Positions 17,281 through 24,629 of a stretch of DNA of 64,000 nucleotides are shown piece by piece. A program made the translations under genes and the position numbers. Origin of the DNA: Streptomyces sp. NBC_01498 (lineage in GTDB: Bacteria > Actinomycetota > Actinomycetes > Streptomycetales > Streptomycetaceae); NCBI RefSeq assembly GCF_036327775.1, contig NZ_CP109598.1:5778001-5842000 (forward strand), written 5' to 3'. Each line of letters starts with the position of its first letter. Position 1 is the first letter of the stretch. The notes below the pieces were generated by a model. That model was not told the origin of the DNA, did not search any database, and saw only the letters and a program-made list of their open reading frames with translations.

Positions 17281-18105
17281 TCAGTACGGCCACTGCGGCG
17301 GGTCGGTGCAGAAGTGCCCGCCCAGATGGGCGTGGTCGGGGTTGTCCGGGTCCAGCTCGCCCTGTTCGGCGACGAGCTTGTCCGCGTACTGCTCGGAGTC
17401 GTCGCGAGGTTCGTAGCCGAGCGCCCGCGCCGACGAGAGGTCCCACCACAGGCGGGTGTTGGCGGAGGAGCCGTAGACGACGGAGTGCCCCACGCCGTCG
17501 GCCGTCAGCGCGGCGTGGAAGAGCCGCGCGCCGTCGCCGGGGCTCATCCACACCGACAGCATCCGTACGGAGGTCGGCTCCATGAAGCAGGACCCGATCC
17601 GGACGGAGACGGTCTCCAGCCCGTGCCGGTCCCAGTAGAGCTGCGCCAGATCCTCGCCGAAGCACTTGGAGAGGCCGTAGAACGTGTCGGGGCGGCGCGG
17701 GGTCCCGATCGGGATCAGCGCCTCCGAGTCGAGCGGGTACGCGCCCCGCGGCCGGGGTGTGAACCCGACGGTGTGGTTGCTGGACGCGAAGACCACCCGC
17801 GCGGTGCCCGCCTCGCGGGCCGCCTCGTAGAGGTTGTACGTCCCCTCGATGTTGGACCGCAGGATCTTGTCGAACGACGCCTCCAGCGAGATCCCCGCCA
17901 GATGGAGGATCGCGTCCACGCCCTCGACGGCCTCGCGCAGCGCCCCCTTGTCGCCGAGATCGGCCGTGATCGCGTCCGGCTCGCCCTCGATGGGGGTGGC
18001 GTCGAAGAGCCGGAGGGAGTACCCGTACGCGGGCAGCAGCCCCCGCATCAGGGTGCCGAGGCCGCCCGCCGCGCCGGTGAGCAGGACGGTTCGCGCTGGG
18101 GGCAT
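17281..18105 (-). CDS. udh: uronate dehydrogenase
   Basis: A 274-residue NAD-dependent SDR-extended enzyme. The start at 18105 has GAGGAG 8 bases upstream. It oxidises glucuronate or galacturonate to the aldarolactone. Visible features are the Rossmann motif LLTGAAGGLG (residues 8-17), LHLAGIS near 72, ASSNHTVGF near 107, the catalytic YGLSKCFGE near 138 and IGSCFMEPTSVRMLSVW near 160. The last two motifs are those of characterised Agrobacterium/Pseudomonas Udh, which supports this over a generic epimerase. Divergent from kdgD, with which it forms one pathway. The lactonase and aldarate dehydratase expected between them are not in the window. Confidence 0.85.
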   Translation of the reverse strand: MPPARTVLLTGAAGGLGTLMRGLLPAYGYSLRLFDATPIEGEPDAITADLGDKGALREAVEGVDAILHLAGISLEASFDKILRSNIEGTYNLYEAAREAGTARVVFASSNHTVGFTPRPRGAYPLDSEALIPIGTPRRPDTFYGLSKCFGEDLAQLYWDRHGLETVSVRIGSCFMEPTSVRMLSVWMSPGDGARLFHAALTADGVGHSVVYGSSANTRLWWDLSSARALGYEPRDDSEQYADKLVAEQGELDPDNPDHAHLGGHFCTDPPQWPY

Positions 18106-18171
18106 GGGCGGATCTCCTCGGGACTGCCGGGGCGGACTACGACTCGGACACGGCACGGACCACGGACCTGT

Positions 18172-18184
18172 GATCTCTCAGATC
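18172..18184. promoter_or_regulatory. perfect GATCT-CTC-AGATC palindrome in the udh-kdgD divergent region
   Basis: A 5-3-5 palindrome 67 bases upstream of udh. Three TGGAC copies follow within 45 bases. The 303-base region 18106-18408 contains no gene; it holds this site, the IclR-type operator candidate at 18336-18353 and the start signals of both genes. Confidence 0.35.
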
Positions 18185-18335
18185 CATGGACCGGATTCAT
18201 ATGCGTGGACGATCTGTGGACAAGCTAGGGAGCGTCGCGGCTCCCGGTCAAGTGTGGCGCGGGGGCGGGCGATCCGCCCGTGGGTTGCGGGTTTCCGTCT
18301 TGACCGGCGCCGCCGGGCTGCCCTAGCGTGGGCGT

Positions 18336-18353
18336 TGTTCAGAAATATGGACG
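18336..18353. promoter_or_regulatory. candidate IclR operator upstream of kdgD
   Basis: TGTTC, 8 bases (AGAAATAT), GGACG. It matches in position and core (TTGTTCAGAA) the more perfect site TGTTC-N8-GAACA before the aldehyde dehydrogenase gene, so both are likely read by the IclR regulator of this cluster. It lies 56 bases before the kdgD start. Confidence 0.55.
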
Positions 18354-18408
18354 CCGATCAGAATTGTGCACGAGTGTCTCCGCTCGCCGCACGGCCCAGG
18401 GAGCGCCA

Positions 18409-19407
18409 GTGACCTCAGCCCCGCTCGCCGCCCGCCTCACCCGAGTCGCCGGGCCGCTGTTCTTCCCCGTCACCGCGTACGGCCCCGGCGGCGCCCTCGA
18501 CCTGGACGTGTTCCGCGCCCACGTCAGGAGCGGCGTCGACGCGGGAGCCGCCGCCGTCTTCGCCTGCTGCGGCACGGGCGAGTTCCACGCGCTCACCCCG
18601 GAGGAGTTCGGGGACTGCGTACGGGCGGCCGTCGAGGAGACCGCCGGGGAGGTCCCCGTCGTGGCGGGGGCCGGTTACGGTACGGCGCTCGCGATCCGGT
18701 ACGCGGAGATCGCCGAGGCCGCCGGAGCCGACGGACTGCTCGCCATGCCGCCCTACCTGGTCGTCGCCGACCAGGAGGGACTGCTGCGCCACTACGCGGC
18801 GCTCGCCGCCGCCACCGGTCTGGAGATCATCGTCTACCAGCGCGACAACGCCGTCTTCACCCCGGAGACCGTCGTCGGACTCGCCCGGGTGGACGGCGTC
18901 ATCGGCCTCAAGGACGGCCACGGCGACCTCGACCTGATGCAGCGCATCGTCAGCGCCGTACGCAGCGAGGAACCCGGCCGCGACTTCCTCTACTTCAACG
19001 GCCTGCCCACCGCCGAACTCACCGGCCTCGCCTACCGGGGCATCGGCGTCGACCTCTACTCCTCCGCCGTCTTCGCGTTCGCCCCCGAGATCGCCCTCGC
19101 CTTCCACCGCGCGCTCGCCTCGGGCGACGACACCACCGTGAACCGGCTCCTCGACGGCTTCTACCGGCCGCTGGTCGAACTGCGCGCGCGGGGACGGGGG
19201 TACGCGGTCTCCCTCGTCAAGGCGGGCGTCAGACTGCGCGGCCTCGACGTCGGCGAGGTCCGCACCCCGCTGAGCGAACCGCAGCCCGCGCACATCAAGG
19301 AACTCACCGAGATCGTCGAGCGCGGCCACGCGCTCCTCGGCGAGGGGGAAGCGGGCGGCGACGACGCGGCCCCGGGCTCTGCTACAGGCACGGGTGGCGG
19401 CGCGTGA
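18409..19407 (+). CDS. kdgD: 5-dehydro-4-deoxyglucarate dehydratase (decarboxylating)
   Basis: A 332-residue member of the DapA/NAL class I aldolase-fold family. It converts 5-keto-4-deoxyglucarate to 2-oxoglutarate semialdehyde, water and CO2. The GTG start has AGGGAG 5 bases upstream. It has CCGTGEFHALTPEEF near residue 50, Tyr in YQRDNAVF near 143 and the Schiff-base Lys in GLKDGHGD near 167. FNGLPTAELTGLAYRGIGV and GYAVSLVKAG are distinctive of KdgD rather than DapA. A Gly/Ala-rich tail follows. The stop overlaps the next gene in GTGA, and a probable IclR operator lies upstream. Confidence 0.92.
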   Translation: MTSAPLAARLTRVAGPLFFPVTAYGPGGALDLDVFRAHVRSGVDAGAAAVFACCGTGEFHALTPEEFGDCVRAAVEETAGEVPVVAGAGYGTALAIRYAEIAEAAGADGLLAMPPYLVVADQEGLLRHYAALAAATGLEIIVYQRDNAVFTPETVVGLARVDGVIGLKDGHGDLDLMQRIVSAVRSEEPGRDFLYFNGLPTAELTGLAYRGIGVDLYSSAVFAFAPEIALAFHRALASGDDTTVNRLLDGFYRPLVELRARGRGYAVSLVKAGVRLRGLDVGEVRTPLSEPQPAHIKELTEIVERGHALLGEGEAGGDDAAPGSATGTGGGA

Positions 19408-20588
19408 GGGCCTCCGCGTTCCTCTACCCCTGGGACGTCGTGGGCGACCCCGACGCGCCCGCCCGCGTCGCCGACCTCGGCGTCCGGCAGGTGACCCTCG
19501 CCGCCGCCTACCACTCCACCCGGGCCCTCACCCCGCGCCACCCGCGCCACCGCGTGGTCACGGCCGAACACGCCGCCGTGCTCCACCCGTTGGACGAGGC
19601 GCACTGGGCGGACGCCGAGCTGCGCCCGTACGCCGCGGGCGACTGGGCCCCCGGCGACGCCTACGGCGAGGCGACCGCCGCCCTCGCCGACGCCGGACTC
19701 GACGTGCACACCTGGGTCGTCCTCGCCCACAACTCCCGGCTGGGCGCCGAGCATCCCGAGACCTCGGTGGTCAACGCGTACGGCGACCGCTACCCCTGGG
19801 CCCCCTGCGTCGCCCGGCCCGCCGTCCGTACCTATGTCGTGTCGCTCGCCGCCGAGTCGGCCGTACGGCCCGGCGCGTCGGGCACCGAACTCGAATCACT
19901 CGGCTGGTACGGGTTCGCGCATCTGCACGCCCACGACAAGACGGGCGGAGTGCCGCTCGGCGAGGCCGCGCAGTACCTGATGTCGCTCTGCTTCTGCTCG
20001 GTGTGCCGCGCCGGGTATCTGTCCCTCGGCCTGGACGCCGGTGAGCTGGCCGGCGCCGTCCGGCGCGCCCTGGAGCCCGTGTGGAGCGGCGCCCCGGGCC
20101 CCGGCGGCCGGACGGGCCGGCCCGCCGTCGAAGCGCTCCTCGGTACGGAGCTGGCCGCCGCGACCCTCAACTGGCGCGCCCGTACCGCCCGTACGCTCCA
20201 GGACGCCGCTGTCGCCGCCGTACGCGCGCGTGGCGGCCCCGGCTTCCAGGTGCTGCTGCACGCGGACCCCCACCCGCACCGCACCGGGGCCAACGCCGGG
20301 GTCGACCCCGCGCACGTCCTGGGCACGGCGGACGGTGTCGTCGTGCCGTGCACCGGGGGCGCGGCGGAGGCGATGCTGGCGCCGTTCGCCGCCCACCGCC
20401 GGGAATCCACCGTCCTGGCCGCCAACCTCACCGTCGTCTCGGGCATGGGCGGCAGCCCGCACACCCTCGCCGAGGACGCGGCGCACGCGCGCGCCCTCGG
20501 CGCCACCGAACTGCGGCTGTACCACGCGGGCCTGGCGTCCGACGCCGATCTGGCCGCCGTCGCGGCCGGGCTCTCCCGGCTCGGCTGA
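19404..20588 (+). CDS. unknown TIM-barrel-like protein coupled to kdgD, with CxCxxC motif
   Basis: A 394-residue protein starting in the 4-base GTGA overlap with kdgD, hence translationally coupled. I do not recognise a named family. It opens like a barrel strand (SAFLYPWDVVGDP) with QVTLAAAYHSTRAL soon after, then DVHTWVVLAHN, GYGF-type strands (LGWYGFAHLHAHD), a CFCSVCRAGY motif near residue 198 and late strands VLLHADPHPH and VVVPCTGG. The CxCxxC followed by an aromatic/basic helix resembles the zinc-site loop of glycoside-hydrolase-like barrels (GH42/GHL types), a resemblance only. No signal peptide, so cytoplasmic. It may act on a uronide or aldarate before kdgD; inference. Confidence 0.75.
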   Translation: MRASAFLYPWDVVGDPDAPARVADLGVRQVTLAAAYHSTRALTPRHPRHRVVTAEHAAVLHPLDEAHWADAELRPYAAGDWAPGDAYGEATAALADAGLDVHTWVVLAHNSRLGAEHPETSVVNAYGDRYPWAPCVARPAVRTYVVSLAAESAVRPGASGTELESLGWYGFAHLHAHDKTGGVPLGEAAQYLMSLCFCSVCRAGYLSLGLDAGELAGAVRRALEPVWSGAPGPGGRTGRPAVEALLGTELAAATLNWRARTARTLQDAAVAAVRARGGPGFQVLLHADPHPHRTGANAGVDPAHVLGTADGVVVPCTGGAAEAMLAPFAAHRRESTVLAANLTVVSGMGGSPHTLAEDAAHARALGATELRLYHAGLASDADLAAVAAGLSRLG

Positions 20589-20624
20589 GGCCCGCCCGCC
20601 CGCTCCGGCCGGGGCCGTCCGTCC

Positions 20625-21848
20625 TCAGACCTCGGCCGGAGCTTCCCGGGGCGGCCTTCCGTAGAAGGTGAGGCCCGCCGCCGTCAGCAGACCGAGTACG
20701 CCGATGACCGGCAGCAGGACCGTGATGTCGACGAACGCGATGAGCCCCGCGCCGAGTGCGAGCGCCACCGCGTTCGGCACGTAGATCAGGGTGTTGGCGG
20801 TGGCGGCGGTCCGCCCGAGCACCGCGTCCGGCGTCTCGCGCTGCACCGCCGTCATCGCCGCGATCAGCACACACGGCAGTCCCACCCCGACCGCGACCGA
20901 GCTCGCCAGCACCACCGCGTCGTACGGCAGCGCCCGCAGCCCCACGGCGGCGGCGAAGAGCGCGACACCGCCGGCCGCGAACACCCGCTCCGACATCCGG
21001 CGCATCAGCGGCCCCGCCAGCAGGCCCAACGCGACCGACCCGGCGCCCTGGAGCGCGTAGAGCAGTCCGACGTACGTGGGCGCGTGCCCGAGTCCCGAGT
21101 CGACCACCGCGTAGATCGCCGCGCCGTTCAGACCGGCGAGCAGCATCGTGACCGAGCCCGCGAGGACCAGGGACCCGACGGCCGGCGAGTTCCGCAGCAC
21201 CCGGACGCCCTCCATCGTCCCGGCGAGCCCACCGGCGGAACGGTCCCGTACCGGCTTCTCCTCCCGCACCCGCATCAGCGCGAAGAGACCGGCGGCCAGG
21301 GTGAACGTCAGTGCGTCGAGCAGTGCGACGGAGGCGCCTCCGTAGGCCGCGTACAGCCCCGCGCCCGCCAGCGGCGCGAGGAGCTTCATGCCCTCGTTGG
21401 CCGTCATCCGCAGCCCGTTGAAGTCACCGAGCAGCCGTTTGTCGATCGCCGTGGCCACGAGGGCCGCCTCGGCGGCGTCCTGGACGACACCGCTCACGCC
21501 GTACACGAACAGCACGGCGAACAGGATCCAGACCCGGTCCGCCGAGTCGACCAGGAGCAGCAGCGGCAGCAGCGCGGCCATGGCGAGATTGCAGAACACC
21601 AGCAGCGGTCTGCGCCGCCACCGGTCCGCGATCGCCCCCAGCACCGGTCCCACCAGCGTAGGCGCCCACATCGCGAAGACGGTCAGGGCCGCCAGACTGT
21701 CCGACCCGGTGAGCGACTTGACCCAGATACCGCCGGCCAGCCACATCGCCGACGTACCGAAACCCGACACCACCACACCGGAGAGATACAGTCCGGCGTT
21801 GCGGTCCCGCAGGACGGTGCCCGCGGTCCAGTTCTTCCCCATCCCCAT
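20625..21848 (-). CDS. MFS transporter
   Basis: About 407 residues with 10-12 hydrophobic segments. I chose the Met at 21848, which has AGGA upstream; a second Met lies two codons later. The first helix pair (NAGLYLSGVVVSGFGTSAMW) and the loop GAIADRWRRRPLLVF carry the MFS motif A signature between TM2 and TM3. The layout fits the drug/metabolite efflux branch rather than sugar uptake. It lies inside the uronate cluster but is transcribed toward the coupled unknown protein and away from the IclR gene, so its link to uronate metabolism is uncertain. Membrane protein. Confidence 0.85.
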   Translation of the reverse strand: MGMGKNWTAGTVLRDRNAGLYLSGVVVSGFGTSAMWLAGGIWVKSLTGSDSLAALTVFAMWAPTLVGPVLGAIADRWRRRPLLVFCNLAMAALLPLLLLVDSADRVWILFAVLFVYGVSGVVQDAAEAALVATAIDKRLLGDFNGLRMTANEGMKLLAPLAGAGLYAAYGGASVALLDALTFTLAAGLFALMRVREEKPVRDRSAGGLAGTMEGVRVLRNSPAVGSLVLAGSVTMLLAGLNGAAIYAVVDSGLGHAPTYVGLLYALQGAGSVALGLLAGPLMRRMSERVFAAGGVALFAAAVGLRALPYDAVVLASSVAVGVGLPCVLIAAMTAVQRETPDAVLGRTAATANTLIYVPNAVALALGAGLIAFVDITVLLPVIGVLGLLTAAGLTFYGRPPREAPAEV

Positions 21849-21919
21849 CGGCCCATCCTGACACGGGCGAACCACCCGCCACAGGGCGGTTGTTGAACCC
21901 GCTTCCGGATCCCGGCGCC

Positions 21920-22690
21920 TCAGAGCCTGCGCGTGGCCAGCGTCAGCCGGTCGCGGGCGTCGAACAGCGCGTCCTTGATCATCTGCTCGTGCGCGGGCGT
22001 GAGCCGGGCGACCGGCACCGAGCAGCTGATCGCGTCGCGCGCCGGTGTGCGGTACGGGATCGCGATCCCGAAACAGCGCAGCCCGAGGGTGTTCTCCTCC
22101 CGGTCCACGGCGTACCCCTGCTCGCGGATCGTGGCCAGCTCCGCGAGGAGCGTCCCGCGGTCGGTGAGCGTGTGCTCGGTCAGCGGCGACAGCGTCTCCG
22201 GCAGCATCGCGCGCACCTGCTCGTCGCTGTACGTGGCCAGCAGCGCCTTGCCGAGCGAGGTGGAGTGCGCGGGCAGCCGGCGCCCGACCCGGGTGAAGGG
22301 GCGCAGATAGTGCTGCGACTGGCGGGTGGCGAGATAGACGACGTTCGTCCCGTCCAGCCGCGCCAGGTGGATCGTCTCCGTCGTGTCGTCGGACAGCCGG
22401 TCCAGGGTGGGGCGGGCGGCGGCCACCACCTCGTCACCGTCGATGTACGACGTGCCGACGAGCAGCGCCCGTACCCCGATGCCGTACCGCGTGCCCGTCG
22501 CGTCCGTCTCCACCCAGCCCAGGTCGACCAGGGTGCGCAGCAGCATGTAGAGACTGGACTTGGGATAGCCGACGGCCTCCTGCACCACGGCCAGCGAGTG
22601 CATACCGGGCCGGCCGGCGAAGTACTCCAGCAATTCCACCGTCCGCACAGCGGACTTGACCTGTGCACCGCCCGTTTCCGCAGCCGACAT
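21920..22690 (-). CDS. IclR-family transcriptional regulator
   Basis: A 256-residue protein. The N-terminal winged helix (about 10-70) includes SAVRTVELLEYFAGRPGMHS and YPKSSLYMLLRTL. The effector-binding domain (about 80-250) includes HLARLDGTNVVYLATR and LGLRCFGIAIPY, the usual GAF-like IclR core. It is divergent from the aldehyde dehydrogenase gene and near kdgD. KdgR-type IclR proteins commonly repress hexuronate catabolism and respond to keto-deoxy intermediates, so local regulation of udh/kdgD/dehydrogenase is likely. Candidate operators are at 22774-22791 and 18336-18353. Confidence 0.9.
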   Translation of the reverse strand: MSAAETGGAQVKSAVRTVELLEYFAGRPGMHSLAVVQEAVGYPKSSLYMLLRTLVDLGWVETDATGTRYGIGVRALLVGTSYIDGDEVVAAARPTLDRLSDDTTETIHLARLDGTNVVYLATRQSQHYLRPFTRVGRRLPAHSTSLGKALLATYSDEQVRAMLPETLSPLTEHTLTDRGTLLAELATIREQGYAVDREENTLGLRCFGIAIPYRTPARDAISCSVPVARLTPAHEQMIKDALFDARDRLTLATRRL

Positions 22691-22705
22691 CGTCCCTCGC
22701 CCCTA

Positions 22706-22725
22706 TCTTGACCACTCTTGACCAC
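22706..22725. repeat. tandem TCTTGACCAC repeats upstream of the IclR gene
   Basis: Two perfect adjacent 10-base copies, 16 bases upstream of the regulator's start codon. Position suggests autoregulation or a promoter element; no regulator is assigned. Confidence 0.45.
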
Positions 22726-22773
22726 ACAGAACGCACGGAAATAGAGTTCCCATGGATTCATCATCAGGAACTT

Positions 22774-22791
22774 TGTTCAGAATAACGAACA
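22774..22791. promoter_or_regulatory. candidate IclR operator upstream of the dehydrogenase gene
   Basis: Perfect inverted repeat TGTTC-N8-GAACA between divergent genes, 49 bases before the dehydrogenase start. A second inverted repeat AGTTCC (22745-22750) / GGAACT (22767-22772) lies next to it. The core is repeated before kdgD. Confidence 0.6.
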
Positions 22792-22839
22792 GGGCCTCGG
22801 TGGTGACAGCGGACGGCACAGCAAGGGAAGGAAGCCGCG

Positions 22840-24384
22840 GTGGCAGCAGCACCAGTCTGGAGCGTTGACCCCCGAACCGGGAAGCCGCGTGAGCAGGTCG
22901 CGGTCGAGGCGACGGCCGACGAGGTCGACCGCGGCGTACGGCGGGCCCACGCCACCCGTGCCGCGCTCGTCGACCGTACCGCGCGTGCGGCGCTCCTGCG
23001 GACGGCGGCCGACCTCCTGGACGAGTCCCGCGCCTACCTCATCGAGGCGGCCGACGCCGAGACGGCGCTCGGACCCGTCCGGCTCACCGGCGAACTCGCC
23101 CGCACCACCGCCCAGTTGAGGGCATTCGCCGAGGTCGTGGACGAGGGCTCCTTCCTCGACGTACGGATCGACCACGCCGACGGCGACCGCACCCCGCCCT
23201 GGCCCGACCTGCGGCGCTGGAAGGTGCCGCTCGGCGTCGTCGCGGTCTACGCGGCGAGCAACTTCCCCTTCGCCTTCTCCGTCCCCGGCGGCGACACCGC
23301 CAGCGCGCTCGCCGCCGGCTGCCCCGTGGTCGTCAAGGCCCACCCCGACCACCCCGCCACCTCCGAGATCTGCGCCGCCACACTGCGCCGGGCGGCGGCG
23401 CGGGCCGGACTCGACGAGGACGTGGTCGTCCTCGTGCACGGCTTCGACGCCGGGGTGGAACTGGTCCGGCACCCGCTGGTCTCCGGCGCCGGCTTCACCG
23501 GCTCCGTACGCGGCGGACGCGCCCTCTTCGACGCGGCGGCGGCCCGCCCCGCCCCCATCCCCTTCCACGGCGAACTCGGCTCGCTCAACCCCGTCGTCAT
23601 CACCGGGGCAGCCGCGGCCGAACGCGCCGAACAGCTCGGCACCGGCCTCGCCGGATCGATGACGCTCGGCGCGGGACAGTTCTGCACCAAGCCCGGTTTC
23701 GTCCTCGTCCCGGCGGGCGACGCGGGCGACAGCCTGCTCACCTCCCTCACCAAGGCCGTCAGCGACACCGAGCCCGACGTCATGCTCGACCACCGGATGC
23801 GGGACGCCTTCGTCGCGGGCGTCCGCGAACGGGCCGCGCTGCCCGACGTGACGGCCCCGATCACCCCCGGCGCCGGCGGCGAGCACACCGTCAGCGCCGG
23901 CTATCTGACCGTCCCCGCCGCCCGGCTCGCCGCCGACGGACCCCACGACCTCCTGCTGGAGGAGTGCTTCGGCCCCGTCACGGTCGTCGCGCGCTACGGC
24001 TCCGACACCGAGATCGCCGCCGTCCTGTCCCGCCTCCCCGGCAACCTCACCGCCACCCTGCACCTCGCCGACGGCGAGGCCGAGGACCCGGACTCCGGCG
24101 CCGGGCGCCTGCTCGCCGACCTGACGCCCCTCGCGGGCCGCGTCCTCGTCAACGGCTGGCCCACCGGCGTCGCCGTCGCCCCCGCCCAGCAGCACGGCGG
24201 CCCCTACCCCGCCTCCACCTCCACGTCGACCTCCGTCGGCGCCACCGCCGTCGAACGCTGGCTGCGCCCCGTCACCTACCAGTCCACGCCCGTTGCCCTG
24301 CTCCCGCCGGAGCTGCGCGACGACAACCCGGCGGGCCTGCCCCGCCGCGTCGACGGCCACGCGGAGCCGGGCACCGCGTCGTAA
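22840..24384 (+). CDS. 2,5-dioxovalerate (ketoglutarate semialdehyde) dehydrogenase
   Basis: A 514-residue aldehyde dehydrogenase. The GTG start follows AAGGAAG. The nucleotide-binding region is at AVYAASNFPFAFSVPGGD near 135. The general-base Glu lies in FHGELGSLNP near 245 and the nucleophile Cys in GAGQFCTKPGF near 286. LLEECFGPVTVV near 372 is typical of the KGSADH subgroup. It oxidises 2-oxoglutarate semialdehyde to 2-oxoglutarate, the last step after kdgD. Divergent from the IclR gene and followed by a strong terminator. Pathway assignment is from family motifs plus neighbours. Confidence 0.87.
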   Translation: MAAAPVWSVDPRTGKPREQVAVEATADEVDRGVRRAHATRAALVDRTARAALLRTAADLLDESRAYLIEAADAETALGPVRLTGELARTTAQLRAFAEVVDEGSFLDVRIDHADGDRTPPWPDLRRWKVPLGVVAVYAASNFPFAFSVPGGDTASALAAGCPVVVKAHPDHPATSEICAATLRRAAARAGLDEDVVVLVHGFDAGVELVRHPLVSGAGFTGSVRGGRALFDAAAARPAPIPFHGELGSLNPVVITGAAAAERAEQLGTGLAGSMTLGAGQFCTKPGFVLVPAGDAGDSLLTSLTKAVSDTEPDVMLDHRMRDAFVAGVRERAALPDVTAPITPGAGGEHTVSAGYLTVPAARLAADGPHDLLLEECFGPVTVVARYGSDTEIAAVLSRLPGNLTATLHLADGEAEDPDSGAGRLLADLTPLAGRVLVNGWPTGVAVAPAQQHGGPYPASTSTSTSVGATAVERWLRPVTYQSTPVALLPPELRDDNPAGLPRRVDGHAEPGTAS

Positions 24385-24407
24385 CCCCGCCCCGTCCGGG
24401 CCATTCA

Positions 24408-24451
24408 CCCCGGCGCGCCCGGCAATTCGTTTGCCGGGCACGCCGGGGTTT
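24408..24451 (+). terminator. strong terminator after the dehydrogenase gene
   Basis: The nested stem CCCCGGCG plus GCCCGGCAA pairs with TTGCCGGGC plus CGCCGGGG, with one C/A mismatch and a 5-base loop, followed by TTT. It separates the uronate cluster from the ribosomal protection gene. Confidence 0.85.
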
Positions 24452-24515
24452 GCTGTAATCCCCGACGTCGGCCGACCCCGTCGGCCCGTACCCGCCCAGC
24501 AGTCGAGGAGCCGTC

Positions 24516-24629
24516 ATGAACCGAGCGTCGATGTCCGTTCAGCAGAAGGGAACTCCCGCCTATTCAAAGGACATGACGCTCGGTGAGTACGCTCAACCTC
24601 GGCATTCTGGCGCACGTCGACGCAGGTAA
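24516..24629 (+). CDS. 37-residue leader peptide overlapping the ribosomal protection gene
   Basis: The ORF begins MNRASMSVQQKG and ends SGARRRR. It has a strong ribosome binding site (GAGGAG at 24505-24510, spacing 5). It covers both arms of the attenuator hairpin and runs past the start of the downstream gene (24583) in another frame. Ribosomes translating it would disrupt the hairpin that hides the downstream start. This is a typical arrangement for drug-responsive translational control; no expression evidence is available. Confidence 0.55.
   Translation: MNRASMSVQQKGTPAYSKDMTLGEYAQPRHSGARRRR
24521..24583 (+). promoter_or_regulatory. attenuator hairpin hiding the start of the ribosomal protection gene
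   Basis: The 5' arm is 24521-24536 and the 3' arm 24569-24583: 15 base pairs with one bulged G (24530) and a 32-base loop. The 3' arm contains most of the likely ribosome binding site (AAAGGA, 24566-24571) and the first base of the GTG start. Confidence 0.7.
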
